Source: Deinococcales bacterium (GTDB taxonomy: Bacteria > Deinococcota > Deinococci > Deinococcales > JAAFIG01). Taken from it: a DNA stretch of 47,634 nt. The position numbers and the translations under genes were made by a program. Location of the stretch: positions 1 to 47,634 of the forward strand of contig JANXTZ010000065.1 in the NCBI GenBank assembly GCA_025352125.1, written 5' to 3'. Position 1 is the stretch's first letter. The number at the start of each line of letters is the position of its first letter. This document shows, in pieces, positions 33,762-42,601 of this stretch. A model generated the notes under the pieces. That model was not told where the DNA came from and searched no databases. It was given only the letters and a program-made list of their open reading frames with translations.

Positions 33762-33777
33762 GCTGTCTAGCTGTCTA
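33762..33777 (+). repeat. Tandem 8-mer upstream of trpB
   Basis: GCTGTCTA occurs twice back to back, about 40 bp upstream of the trpB start, in the trpB/aminopeptidase divergent region. It may be a regulator site. No known family consensus is matched. Confidence 0.4.
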
Positions 33778-33904
33778 GTCAGGAATTTAAAACGGGTTTG
33801 AATCGCAACGCACATTCCTGTTCAACCTTGCCAAAACCAGTGAGAATACCAAAGACGAAAAAACTTGATCTCGGGCAAAGATTCTCGAGAAACCCGGAGG
33901 TTTT

Positions 33905-35020
33905 ATGGCAGATTTGCGTATTTTAAAATTGGCAGATGTCTTGGTTTCACACTCCACCAAACTAAAACCCGATGAGCGCGTTTTGATCGAGGCGTTCGAT
34001 GTTCCCGAAGAGATGGTATCCGCACTGATTGACAGCGTTGTGGCGGCTGGCGCAATTCCATTTGTCGAAACCAAGAACAACAAAATTTTGCGCAAACTCT
34101 TGCAAAACGCAAACCCTGACATGGTTGAACGCCAAGCCAGTTGGGAACTGAGCCGCATGGAACAGATGGATGCCTACATCGGCATTCGCGGAAGTTTGAA
34201 TGCGCTCGAGAGTTCTGATGTGCCAAACGACAAGATGGCGCTCTACCAAAAACACGTGTGGGGCACTGTTCACCGTCACCGCGTCAACAAAACCAAATGG
34301 GTGGTCCTGCGTTACCCAAGCCCTGCCTTCGCCCAGAGTGCAGGCATGAGCACCGAAGCCTTCGAGGATTTTTACTTCAACGTCTGCACCCTCGATTATG
34401 CCAAAATGGAAGCCGCGCAGCAACCCCTTAAAGCCCGCATGGACAAAGCTGAACGCGTGCGGTTGACTGGCGTTGGCACGAACCTCGAGTTTTCACTCAA
34501 GGGACTTGAAGCCATTGTTTGTGCGGGCGAGCGCAACATTCCCGACGGCGAGTGTTTTTCCGCCCCAGTTCGTGACAGCGTGAACGGCATTATCAAATAC
34601 AACACGCCCACCATCTATCAAGGTGTGAAATTTAGCGACATCACGCTCGAGTTTAAAGATGGCAAGATTGTCAACGCCACGGGCAGCGATACCAAACGTC
34701 TCAATGAAATTCTGGATGCCGATGACGGTGCACGCTACATCGGCGAGTTCGCCATCGGATTCAATCCCTACGTCACCAAACCCATGCTGGATATTCTGTT
34801 CGACGAAAAAATTGCGGGCAGTTTCCACTTCACCCCAGGTCAAGCCTATGAGGGCGTTGCCGACAACACCAACCGCTCGAGCGTTCACTGGGACATGGTG
34901 TTCATTCAAACCCCAGAATACGGTGGCGGCGAGATTTATTTTGATGACGAACTGATTCGCAAAGATGGCTTGTTCATACCAAACGATTTGCACGGATTGA
35001 ATCCAGAAAATTTAAAATGA
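33905..35020 (+). CDS. M29-family aminopeptidase (AmpS/aminopeptidase T-like)
   Basis: 371 aa, the standard length for M29 (thermophilic aminopeptidase) enzymes. N-terminal domain to about 110, then the metal-binding C-terminal domain with glutamate in IGEFAIGFNP and the histidine-aspartate pair in SSVHWDMVF; PDGECFSAP is the other conserved block. These are two-metal exopeptidases that release N-terminal residues in the cytoplasm. CGGAGG precedes the ATG. Divergent from trpB and transcribed alone; the downstream gap carries a long inverted repeat. Confidence 0.9.
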   Translation: MADLRILKLADVLVSHSTKLKPDERVLIEAFDVPEEMVSALIDSVVAAGAIPFVETKNNKILRKLLQNANPDMVERQASWELSRMEQMDAYIGIRGSLNALESSDVPNDKMALYQKHVWGTVHRHRVNKTKWVVLRYPSPAFAQSAGMSTEAFEDFYFNVCTLDYAKMEAAQQPLKARMDKAERVRLTGVGTNLEFSLKGLEAIVCAGERNIPDGECFSAPVRDSVNGIIKYNTPTIYQGVKFSDITLEFKDGKIVNATGSDTKRLNEILDADDGARYIGEFAIGFNPYVTKPMLDILFDEKIAGSFHFTPGQAYEGVADNTNRSSVHWDMVFIQTPEYGGGEIYFDDELIRKDGLFIPNDLHGLNPENLK

Positions 35021-35071
35021 TCTGTTGGCAGTAGGCAAAAACTGAATCTCGAGCAACGCGTGTGGCAAAAT

Positions 35072-35107
35072 AATACTCCCTTCTCTCCAAGGAGAGAAGG
35101 GAGTATT
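35072..35107. repeat. Perfect 17-bp inverted repeat
   Basis: Arms 35072-35088 and 35091-35107 pair perfectly with only 2 nt between them. It lies between the convergent aminopeptidase and S41 protease genes. Neither side has a clear U-run, so it may be a dispersed REP-like element or a U-poor terminator. Confidence 0.6.
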
Positions 35108-35157
35108 CCCGATAGGTGCGTTTTATGGTCAAGAGGGTCGGGGATGAGAGGGAAGCG

Positions 35158-36456
35158 TTACTTTACCCCCATTGCCACCAGCGCCTTCTCGAGCATGTCA
35201 TCTTTGCCAGTTTGCGCAATCTTTTGCGTGTTGAACTCGAGCATCACATCTGGCGTGATGCGTTCGGGCAAGGCTGTGCCGTCGAGGTTGAAGGTTCTCG
35301 AGTAGGTGATGGCAACCGCGCTCTGGTCGATCAGGCTGAAGTAATCGGTCGCGGTGTTCAAGACACCCAGTGTGGTTTCGCCAATAATCTTGCCGCGTTT
35401 GGCGCGTTGAACGGCGTAAGCAAATATTTCGCCGCACGATGCCGTGCTGCGGTTGACCAGCACTGCTATTTTGCCCTTCCAGAGTTGAGGGTCAGCAATC
35501 GTGTAACTGCGCAAATCTCGAGCGTCGTTGCCGGTGGTTTTGCCGTCTTTGAAGCCCCAGGGCAGTTTGAGGTATTTGGTCTGTCCCATGAATTCCACGC
35601 CACCCGCGACGAATGCGGCGGCGGCACTCGAGCATTCGGTTTCCTCGCCGCCAATGTTGCCGCGCACGTCGATCACGATGGCTTTGGCTTTTTTGAGGGT
35701 GGCGTCTTTGACCATTGCGTGGGTTTTGGGTCCAATGTCGTTGAAGCCAATAAAGTTTGGAAAGCGCATGACCACCACGCCAGGATGTCCTGCCGCCACA
35801 TAAGAAAATGGCAGGTTTAGGTTTGGATTGTAACGTCGTTGCACTGTAATCTCGAGTTTAACGGGTTTTGCAATTTCACCTCGAGCGATTGAAAAACGCA
35901 CTGGGCTATCGGTGTTGAGGCTCGAGTAAAGTGTATTGAGTGCCGTCAGCGTCTGAAATTTCACGCCGTTGATGCCTGTGATGCGATCAAACGGCTGCAA
36001 CCCAGCCTCAAGCACCGGAGAATTTGCACTGACATCGAGCACCAAGACTTCACCTTGAGCGTTGGCGGTGCCCGGCGTAAAACCAAAACTGGGATTTGAA
36101 TTGGTGTTGACGCCCGCAAAGCTCGAGAGCGCACTTTTGTAAGCTGCGGCGGAAACGTAATATGAGTGTCCGTCTCTGAGACTCGAGGTGAGCCGTTCAA
36201 TAAAAGGTCGCGCCGTTTCAAAACCGCAATTTGAACCTTGGGAGGCACAAGCATTCTCGAGTTCCTGACGGTATTGTTCGGTCAAGTTTGGCAGGTCGGC
36301 GCTCGAGTAACCAAAATAGTATTGCTCGAGGTAAAACGCTGCCTCTTTGTAAAGCGCGGTGGCTGGACTGTCGATGATCGGTTGAAACTGGCTGTAACTT
36401 TGCGTGCTGATGAGCGCGAACATTGAACCTAAAACGATTAAACCTTTGGTGTTCAT
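35158..36456 (-). CDS. Exported S41-family peptidase
   Basis: 432 aa. A signal peptide (residues 1-22) leads to a helical N-terminal part, a PDZ-like domain (about 120-200, VLEAGLQPFDRITGINGV) and the S41 catalytic domain (about 225-420). The nucleophile is the serine of NRSTASCGEIFAYA, and DVRGNIGGEE forms the oxyanion side. The lysine of the FGKG type motif is absent (GETTLG instead), which fits the tricorn/IRBP-like branch that uses a histidine, possibly in LRDGHSYYV. It probably acts in the periplasm. TAAGCT lies 6 nt before the ATG, so the mRNA may be leaderless. Confidence 0.8.
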   Translation of the reverse strand: MNTKGLIVLGSMFALISTQSYSQFQPIIDSPATALYKEAAFYLEQYYFGYSSADLPNLTEQYRQELENACASQGSNCGFETARPFIERLTSSLRDGHSYYVSAAAYKSALSSFAGVNTNSNPSFGFTPGTANAQGEVLVLDVSANSPVLEAGLQPFDRITGINGVKFQTLTALNTLYSSLNTDSPVRFSIARGEIAKPVKLEITVQRRYNPNLNLPFSYVAAGHPGVVVMRFPNFIGFNDIGPKTHAMVKDATLKKAKAIVIDVRGNIGGEETECSSAAAAFVAGGVEFMGQTKYLKLPWGFKDGKTTGNDARDLRSYTIADPQLWKGKIAVLVNRSTASCGEIFAYAVQRAKRGKIIGETTLGVLNTATDYFSLIDQSAVAITYSRTFNLDGTALPERITPDVMLEFNTQKIAQTGKDDMLEKALVAMGVK

Positions 36457-36504
36457 GGACTGAGCTTAGGGTTTTATTCGTGAGAGTGGATTTTAGTTTG
36501 CTTA

Positions 36505-37647
36505 TCAATCTTTGAGCAACCCCCGTGCCATGACCAGGCGCTGAATTTCGTTGGTGCTCTCAAAAATCATGTTCAGTTTTGCGTCACGCAGCAGTTTTTC
36601 GACTGGGTACTCGCCGACGTACCCAAAACCGCCGTGCACTTGAATGGCTTCGTTGGCGGCATTGAACGCGACCTCGCTGGCATAGGCTTTTGCCAGCGCC
36701 GCCTCCGAAACATGCGGCAAGCCATTGTCCACCAACCATGCCGCCCTGTAGGTTGCCAACCTTGCCGTCTCGAGTCCCATGTACATTTGCGCAATTTTGG
36801 CTTGAATCAATTGAAATTCAGAAATCGGTTTGCCAAAAGCCTCGCGTGCTCTGGCGTATTTCACGCTTTCCTCGAGTGCCCGTTTGGTGATGCCGTTGCT
36901 TCCCGCCGCGACCGGAATTCGGGTTTTGTCGAGCGTTTTCATGGCAATTTTGAAGCCGTCACCCACACCACCAAGCATGTAAGAAATTGGCACTCGAGCG
37001 TCTTCAAACACCAATTCGGCAGTGTAGCTGGCGCGTTGACCCATTTTGTGATGAATCTTATTGTGACTGAACCCTTTCGTTTCTCGAGGCACGATGACTG
37101 CCACGCTGCCTTTGGTTCGAAGACTGGCGTCCACAGTGGCGAACACCACCGCGAATTCGGCGATGCCGCCGTTGGTGATCCACATTTTTGAGCCGTTCAG
37201 AACGATCTCGTCGCCGTCAATCACGGCTTTGGTTTTGAGCGCCGCCGCATCCGAACCATTGCCTGGTTCGGACAGCGCAAATGAAGCCAGTTTTGCGCCT
37301 GAAACTAGAGGCTCGAGCCATTGTTTTTGTTGCGCCTCGGTTCCACCAATGACAATTGGCGTGATGCCCAGTTCGCTTGCCATAAGAATCGTGTAAATTC
37401 CCATGCAGCCATACGCCAGTTCCTCGCCCAGAATGCACTCGTCGAGCATTCCCAAACCAAGTCCGCCCGCATGTTCGGGAACACTGACATTCAACAGTCC
37501 AATTTGGGCTGCTTTGGCAATCACTTGTTCTGGATATTCCTCGCTGCGGTCAAACTCTGCGGCGACAGGAATAATCTCTTCTCGGGCGAACTCTCGAGCC
37601 AGACTTTGAAGCTCTTTTTGCTGTTCGGTGAGCGAAAAATCGATCAT
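36505..37647 (-). CDS. Acyl-CoA dehydrogenase
   Basis: 380 aa. The N-terminal helices, the FAD-binding FALSEPGNGSDAAALKTKAV and WITNGG blocks, and the C-terminal YARAREAFGKPISEFQLIQA are all present. The catalytic glutamate is in FESTNEIQRLVMA. Acyl-CoA dehydrogenases oxidise acyl-CoA to enoyl-CoA in fatty acid or branched-chain amino acid breakdown; the chain length cannot be read here. ATG 37647 is preferred over ATG 37653, since the AGAGG site abuts the first ATG but is 6 nt from the second. Confidence 0.9.
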   Translation of the reverse strand: MIDFSLTEQQKELQSLAREFAREEIIPVAAEFDRSEEYPEQVIAKAAQIGLLNVSVPEHAGGLGLGMLDECILGEELAYGCMGIYTILMASELGITPIVIGGTEAQQKQWLEPLVSGAKLASFALSEPGNGSDAAALKTKAVIDGDEIVLNGSKMWITNGGIAEFAVVFATVDASLRTKGSVAVIVPRETKGFSHNKIHHKMGQRASYTAELVFEDARVPISYMLGGVGDGFKIAMKTLDKTRIPVAAGSNGITKRALEESVKYARAREAFGKPISEFQLIQAKIAQMYMGLETARLATYRAAWLVDNGLPHVSEAALAKAYASEVAFNAANEAIQVHGGFGYVGEYPVEKLLRDAKLNMIFESTNEIQRLVMARGLLKD

Positions 37648-37714
37648 GGTCATCCTCTTAAATTTAATTAAAAAATGTCATGTGTTGCTGCAATCACTTT
37701 TCAAAATGCTTGGT

Positions 37715-39271
37715 TTAACCCGAGACCAGTTCCTGAATTTTAGGCTCACCGTGAACGCCAGCCATCAACAAGCCCAGACGTTCCTCGGTGGCTTCGGCGG
37801 CTGGCATTTCACCCACAATTTCACCCTCGTACATCACCAAGATTCTGTCCGACAAGCTCATCACCTCGCCCAAATCGGCGCTGACCAGCAACACGCCCAA
37901 ACCTTTGTCCCTTGCCGCCACAATCTGCTCGTGAATGAATTCAATCGCGCCAATGTCCACACCTCGAGTTGGCTGGCTGGCAATCAAAATCTTAGGGTCC
38001 CGAGAAAGTTCACGCGCCACAATAATTTTTTGGGCGTTGCCACCCGAGTAATTTGATGCGGGCAGTTCGATGCTGCGCGGACGAACATCAAATTCTTCGA
38101 CCAATGCCCGCGCCCTGGTTTCAATGCCGTTAAAATCCAGCAAGCCAAAACGCCCAGTGTTTAAACTGGTGTGCTGATCGCCCAAAATTAAATTTTCCGC
38201 CGTCGAATACTCGAGCACCAAACCGCGTTCGTTGCGGTCTTCAGGGATATGGCTGACGCCTGCCTCTCTCACGGTTCTGGCGTCTTGATGCGACAAACTT
38301 GCACCCATGTATTTGATCGTGCCGCTCGAGTGAATAAGCCCCGTGATGGCTTCGACCAGTTCGGATTGACCGTTGCCCTCGACGCCCGCAATGCCGACGA
38401 TTTCGCCCGTTCTGACGGTAAAGCTGACAGAATGAACTTTGGGACGCTCAAAGCGTTTGCCAACAGTTAAACCGGTCAGCTCGAGGGCAGGTTCGCCTGG
38501 TTGGGCGGGTTTTTTCTCGACGTTCAGAATCACGTCGCGCCCAACCATCATGCGGGCAATTTCGGGCGGGGTGATGCCAGCCGTGTTCACCATGCCGATC
38601 ATCCTGCCGTTGCGCATGACCGAAATGCGGTTGCTGACCTCGATCACCTCGCGCAATTTGTGCGAGATAAAAATCACCGCGTTGCCTTGCGAGGCATAGT
38701 CTTTTAGAAACGCGAACAGTTCCTCGGTTTCCATTGGCGTCAACACCGCCGTCGGCTCGTCCAAGATCAGAATGCTCGAGTTTCGGTAGAGCATTTTTAA
38801 AATTTCGACTTTTTGTTGCTTGCCGACGGGCAATTCTTCAATGATGTCATTGCTTGAGAGTTCAAAATTAAATTGTTTGATCAACGCCGCCACCTTGACC
38901 CGAGCCGCGTTGGTGTCGATGCTGAGGCTCGAGCCTGGCTCCAAACCCAAAATAATGTTTTCCATGACTGAAAGAGGTTCGACCAGCATAAAATGTTGAT
39001 GCACCATGCCGATGCCCTGTTTGATCGCGTCGTTTGGGTTGGAAAGCTGAATTTTATTGCCGTCAATCGCAATTTCGCCGCTGTCAGGGCGCTGCATTCC
39101 GTACAAAATTTTCATCAGGGTACTTTTTCCTGCACCGTTCTCGCCCACCAGCGCGTGAACTTCGCCCCAACTCACCTCAAAGCTGACATTGTCATTTGCC
39201 AACACCAAGGGAAATTGCTTGGTGATGTTGCTCATTGCCACGGCATTCAAAGCTTTGTGATTTTGGGTCAT
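37715..39271 (-). CDS. BMP/nucleoside-type ABC transporter, double ATPase
   Basis: 518 aa with two fused ATP-binding cassettes (about 12-250 and 265-510), the RbsA/NupA pattern. The first has Walker [10 protein letters not shown]; the second has [10 protein letters not shown] instead of Walker A, the usual degenerate form of this family, and retains NYSGGNAQK. This ATPase powers uptake of nucleosides or related compounds in a BMP-type importer. The start at 39271 follows CATAAT by 6 nt (leaderless). The binding protein is encoded upstream behind a terminator, yet no permease gene lies nearby. Confidence 0.88.
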   Translation of the reverse strand: MTQNHKALNAVAMSNITKQFPLVLANDNVSFEVSWGEVHALVGENGAGKSTLMKILYGMQRPDSGEIAIDGNKIQLSNPNDAIKQGIGMVHQHFMLVEPLSVMENIILGLEPGSSLSIDTNAARVKVAALIKQFNFELSSNDIIEELPVGKQQKVEILKMLYRNSSILILDEPTAVLTPMETEELFAFLKDYASQGNAVIFISHKLREVIEVSNRISVMRNGRMIGMVNTAGITPPEIARMMVGRDVILNVEKKPAQPGEPALELTGLTVGKRFERPKVHSVSFTVRTGEIVGIAGVEGNGQSELVEAITGLIHSSGTIKYMGASLSHQDARTVREAGVSHIPEDRNERGLVLEYSTAENLILGDQHTSLNTGRFGLLDFNGIETRARALVEEFDVRPRSIELPASNYSGGNAQKIIVARELSRDPKILIASQPTRGVDIGAIEFIHEQIVAARDKGLGVLLVSADLGEVMSLSDRILVMYEGEIVGEMPAAEATEERLGLLMAGVHGEPKIQELVSG

Positions 39272-39297
39272 GTCATGATTATGGCATCTCGAGACGT

Positions 39298-39325
39298 AAA
39301 AAAAAGGGAGCGCAATTGCGCTCCC
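39298..39325 (-). terminator. Terminator of the BMP binding protein gene
   Basis: A 20-bp perfect palindrome (39306-39325, core GCGCAATTGCGC) is followed on the minus strand by a run of eight Ts (39298-39305). It separates the binding protein from the ATPase gene, which has its own -10 box at 39278-39283. Confidence 0.88.
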
Positions 39326-39346
39326 TTCAATCAAGCTGTTTGAGAA

Positions 39347-40465
39347 TTACTTGCTTGGCACTTTGATCTTGCCCGAAATGATATCGGCTTTGAGCGCCTC
39401 GAGCTTTTTGATGGTGGTGCTGCTAACGAGCGATTTGTTATATTCATCAATCGCATAGCCCACACCGTTGTTTTCTAGTCCGAATTGACGCTCGCCAGCA
39501 GTCCAGCCCTTGCCGTCAACCGTATCTTTAATGACTTGGTATACGGCGGTATCAACGCGTTTGAGCATTGAGGTCAAACCATAGTTAAGAGTCTTTGGAT
39601 TACTATCGCTGTCACCAATGAAATTTTGATTTTTATCAACACCAATAAAGAACATTGGGCGGTCGTTTGCACCAACGCATTTGGCTTTGTAATCGGCTGG
39701 TTTCGCCAGGTTCTTGATTGCCACGTTCATTGGGTTAAGCTTGATACCTGTTGGCAATTTGGCGCTGTTGACGCATTTGGTGTCTTTGACGTAGGTTTGC
39801 ACGCCCGAACCGCTCGCGCCTGCTGCGGCGTAAATGATGTCAGCGCCCTTGGCGGCTTGGGCGGCGCTGATTTCTTTGGCTTTGGCTGGATCATTCCAGG
39901 CGGCTGGTGTTGTGCCCACGTAATTGCTGATCACGGTGCACTTTGGGCAAGCGTATTTCACGCCTGCGGTGTAACCGGCGTCAAATTTGTGAATCAACGG
40001 AATGTCCATGCCGCCGACAAAACCCACAACGTTGGTGCTGGTGGTCTTGCCTGCGATGTAACCGACCAAGAAGCTGCCCTCGTGCTCGCGGAAGACTGCG
40101 CCCGTGGTGTTTGCTCCTTCTGGCGTGTCATCAATTACAGCAAATTTGGTGTCTGGGAATTCTTTGGCGGTGGCGCTAATAGCTGGGGTGTTGGCAAAGC
40201 CCACACCGATCACCAGATCAAAACCGTCTTCGGCAAACTTGCGAATGCCTTGACCCACTTGGCTCGGGTCGCTCGGCTCGAAATCGCGGTAATCAATTTT
40301 GAGGTCTTTGACGGCTTTTTGAGCACCCTCGTAGGCGCTCTGGTTGAATGACTTGTCGTTTTTTCCACCGGCGTCAAATGCGATACCGACGCGAACTTGT
40401 TGTTGCGCGGTCGTGAAACCTGCGGCGAGTGCGAGAGCAACAATTCCCAATGCGACTTTCTTCAT
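39347..40465 (-). CDS. bmpA: BMP-family ABC transporter substrate-binding protein
   Basis: 372 aa. A signal peptide without lipobox cysteine (ends near TTAQQQ) precedes a BMP fold: VGIAFDAGGKNDKSFNQSAY, then PDTKFAVIDDTPEGANTTGA, FREHEGSFLVGYIAGKTT and VGFVGGMDIPLIHKF. BMP proteins bind nucleosides for import; some bind other ligands. AGAGGAGG lies before the ATG. A region rich in Cys (KYACPKCTVI, KCV and KAKCVG) suggests disulfides in the mature protein. The gene contains only one CTCGAG in about 1.1 kb, much fewer than its neighbours. Confidence 0.9.
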   Translation of the reverse strand: MKKVALGIVALALAAGFTTAQQQVRVGIAFDAGGKNDKSFNQSAYEGAQKAVKDLKIDYRDFEPSDPSQVGQGIRKFAEDGFDLVIGVGFANTPAISATAKEFPDTKFAVIDDTPEGANTTGAVFREHEGSFLVGYIAGKTTSTNVVGFVGGMDIPLIHKFDAGYTAGVKYACPKCTVISNYVGTTPAAWNDPAKAKEISAAQAAKGADIIYAAAGASGSGVQTYVKDTKCVNSAKLPTGIKLNPMNVAIKNLAKPADYKAKCVGANDRPMFFIGVDKNQNFIGDSDSNPKTLNYGLTSMLKRVDTAVYQVIKDTVDGKGWTAGERQFGLENNGVGYAIDEYNKSLVSSTTIKKLEALKADIISGKIKVPSK

Positions 40466-40506
40466 ACTTCCTCCTCTAACGTTTTCCTGCTTGAGTTGCG
40501 CCTTGC

Positions 40507-40533
40507 ATTATGCCAGAGTCTCGAGCTTTTCAA
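40507..40533 (-). promoter_or_regulatory. Candidate bmpA promoter
   Basis: On the minus strand TTGAAA (40528-40533) and CATAAT (40507-40512) are separated by 15 bp, 40 nt upstream of the ATG. A second possible start, TTGACA with TAATTC 16 bp downstream, lies further upstream (about 40556-40583). Confidence 0.45.
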
Positions 40534-40606
40534 CAGGGGGTGCGACTTCAAATAGAATTATCAATTCTTGAGTTAGTGTCAATACTGTTGCAAAACCTGT
40601 CGGGCT

Positions 40607-41042
40607 TCAACCCAGCAAGCGCTTCATGATTGCAGCAATCGCTGGAATCGTTTGGCTCAGCAAGCGACCACCCACGGCAAAATCTGTTGGCGGATAAGAA
40701 TGAAAACGAAAATTGACATTGTTCAGATTCGCAATCGCAAACAGTTCTGCCACCACCGGCGTCAGGGCGCTTGCCACTTTATGCCTGTTGTTTTACAGAC
40801 ATGCCCCAGTCCGAAACCTCGAGCGTCACGTCGGCGCTTTGACGTTCGACTGGCGTTTGACCACCGATGAACAATTGACCGTCGTGGTATGACATGAAAT
40901 GCACGGTGGTACGGCTGCGCAATTCTTCGGAAGTCATGTGCGAGTTGGCAAATAAACGGTTGGCTTCATCGGTCAGGCGCGTCGCCACGGCTTGAATGTT
41001 TTCGGGACGAAGTTCTGGGCAGGTGATCCGAAAGTAAGGCAT
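40607..41042 (-). pseudogene. Two-core tautomerase (4-OT superfamily) split by a +1 frameshift
   Basis: The first part (40779-41042, 87 aa) starts MPYFRITCPELRP with the catalytic proline as residue 2. It ends QQA-TAA. One nucleotide further a GTG (40775-40777) opens a second frame of 56 aa (VASALTPVVAELFAIANLNN, then FHSYPPTDFAVGGRLLS) to 40607. Joined, they form one about 144-aa protein with two tautomerase cores in tandem, with junction QQA-KVASALTPVV. Removing one base near the TAA would restore the frame. Either the gene is inactivated, or there is a programmed shift or a sequencing error. The first part alone is a full 4-OT-like core. Confidence 0.7.
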
Positions 41043-41093
41043 GAAACATTTTACAGTATCAAATCAATCGCGTCGAGTCGTGTGCAATTCGTG

Positions 41094-42434
41094 TCACAGC
41101 AGTTTGATCTGGTCTGGCGTGTTCAGAATGACCTCAAAATAATCGCCGTACAATTGAACCCGACCTGCAATTTGCACGCGTTTACCTTTATAAATATCCG
41201 GAAATGGTTGAGCAAAATTATCGTAATTTCGGGCAAAAATCACGGCTCGAGGGGCGAGTTCGCCAGTGCCAAATTTTATGAAACTGACACCTGTGTCGCG
41301 TTTCTCGACCTCGACCACCGCACCCTCGAGTGTCACTTCACGCCCCAGGAATTCGTTCATCCTCTCGGCGGGTTGAACTTCTGTCAGCGCTGGCAAGGTA
41401 AATGGGTTGGTTTCGACCCCAGCTTGAAAATCAGCCTCGAGTTGGGTTTTGAGCTGCGTTATTGCCTCAATCGAATCCGATTTCTCGAGGATCACGCCAA
41501 GTTCGCGGTTGGCGTTCAAACTGTTGGTGCTGATGTTTTCCGATCCCACGATGGCTCGGGTATCGTCTGCCAGTATCACTTTGGCGTGAACAAAATGGCT
41601 GAGCAACCAGCGAACCTTGACGCCAGCGGCTTTGAGGCGCTCTGCCCCAGCCACAATGTAGGTGTCATCTGCTGGCTTTGGCGAACCAACAAAACCCACC
41701 GCCACGCCTCGAGCCTGCGCGTCGATCAACGCCAAAATCACCTCTTCATCCGCCATCGCCTCTTGCTCGAGCACCAAACTTTGCCTTGAATTGTTGATCA
41801 AATCCAAGATTTTTTCTCGAGCGTTGCCGCGCACCAATCCCGCCGATGTTGTCTGGCTTGGACTCCAGACCAGTTTTGAATTCTTCAAATCAACATCCGT
41901 TCCAGCCCAGTCGCCATCAAAGACTTTGGCAATCTCGCCCACCAATTCTGGATTCTCGAGTTGTACCAAATACTCGCGGTTGCTTGAGAAGCTGCTGCCG
42001 GTGATGTTCGCAGTGGAGATGATGGCAGTTGAGTTATCAATCACAAAACTTTTCTCGTGAACGAACACAAATTTGAAAGGCTTGGTCAGTTGCACGTTCA
42101 AGCCCGCGTCTCTCAGTTTCAAGAAGATCGCGGTGTTGCCCCCAACCGTCCCGCTCGGTTCGCGCTCGAGTAAAATTCTGACATTCACCCCTCGAGCCTT
42201 GGCGGCAACCAGCGCGTCAATCACGTCTTGCCTGGAATCGGTAAACAGATAAATCTTGTGCCTGATCGAAACTTTGGCGGCGTTGATGGCAGCCAAAACG
42301 GGTTGAATGCCGTCTTTGGGTTCGATAAAAAGTTTGGCTGGATTCGGTTGTCCCGCCTGTGTTCGCGGCTCGAGACAGGCGCTGCCGACAAAGACGAGTG
42401 CCACAACCGCAATCAAATACTTTAAATGTTTCAC
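41094..42434 (-). CDS. Phospholipase D-like lipoprotein
   Basis: 446 aa. A lipoprotein signal peptide (VGSAC, Cys 20) anchors it outside the inner membrane. Two HKD motifs form the active site: HEKSFVIDN (H126, K128, D133) and HAKVILADD (H283, K285, D290), followed by GSENIS. The last about 80 residues (GREVTLEGAVVEVEKRDTG, then GKRVQIAGRVQLYGDYFEVI) look like an OB-fold, the nucleic-acid-binding type found in exported nucleases. The enzyme may be a phosphodiesterase acting on DNA or lipid. Starts after GAGGCG at 42434. Just downstream is the frameshifted tautomerase. Confidence 0.8.
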   Translation of the reverse strand: MKHLKYLIAVVALVFVGSACLEPRTQAGQPNPAKLFIEPKDGIQPVLAAINAAKVSIRHKIYLFTDSRQDVIDALVAAKARGVNVRILLEREPSGTVGGNTAIFLKLRDAGLNVQLTKPFKFVFVHEKSFVIDNSTAIISTANITGSSFSSNREYLVQLENPELVGEIAKVFDGDWAGTDVDLKNSKLVWSPSQTTSAGLVRGNAREKILDLINNSRQSLVLEQEAMADEEVILALIDAQARGVAVGFVGSPKPADDTYIVAGAERLKAAGVKVRWLLSHFVHAKVILADDTRAIVGSENISTNSLNANRELGVILEKSDSIEAITQLKTQLEADFQAGVETNPFTLPALTEVQPAERMNEFLGREVTLEGAVVEVEKRDTGVSFIKFGTGELAPRAVIFARNYDNFAQPFPDIYKGKRVQIAGRVQLYGDYFEVILNTPDQIKLL

Positions 42435-42589
42435 GCCTCAAGCTTAACCAGGGCGTTGATGATTCGGATTTGAGTCCGAGAATCTGCGCTCGGTACCCTC
42501 AGAAACCTTGTAAGATCAGAAAGTTTTTCAAGTGGTTTTACAATCCTCGGGTGTGACCAAAACAATTCCATGAGCGTACTTGTATCAGG

Positions 42590-42601
42590 TATACTGCAAC
42601 C
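42590..42601 (+). promoter_or_regulatory. -10 box and leaderless start of the tandem hspR gene
   Basis: TATACT (42590-42595) is followed by 6 nt and ATG 42602, with no ribosome site. No full HAIR repeat was found in front of this gene. Confidence 0.6.
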
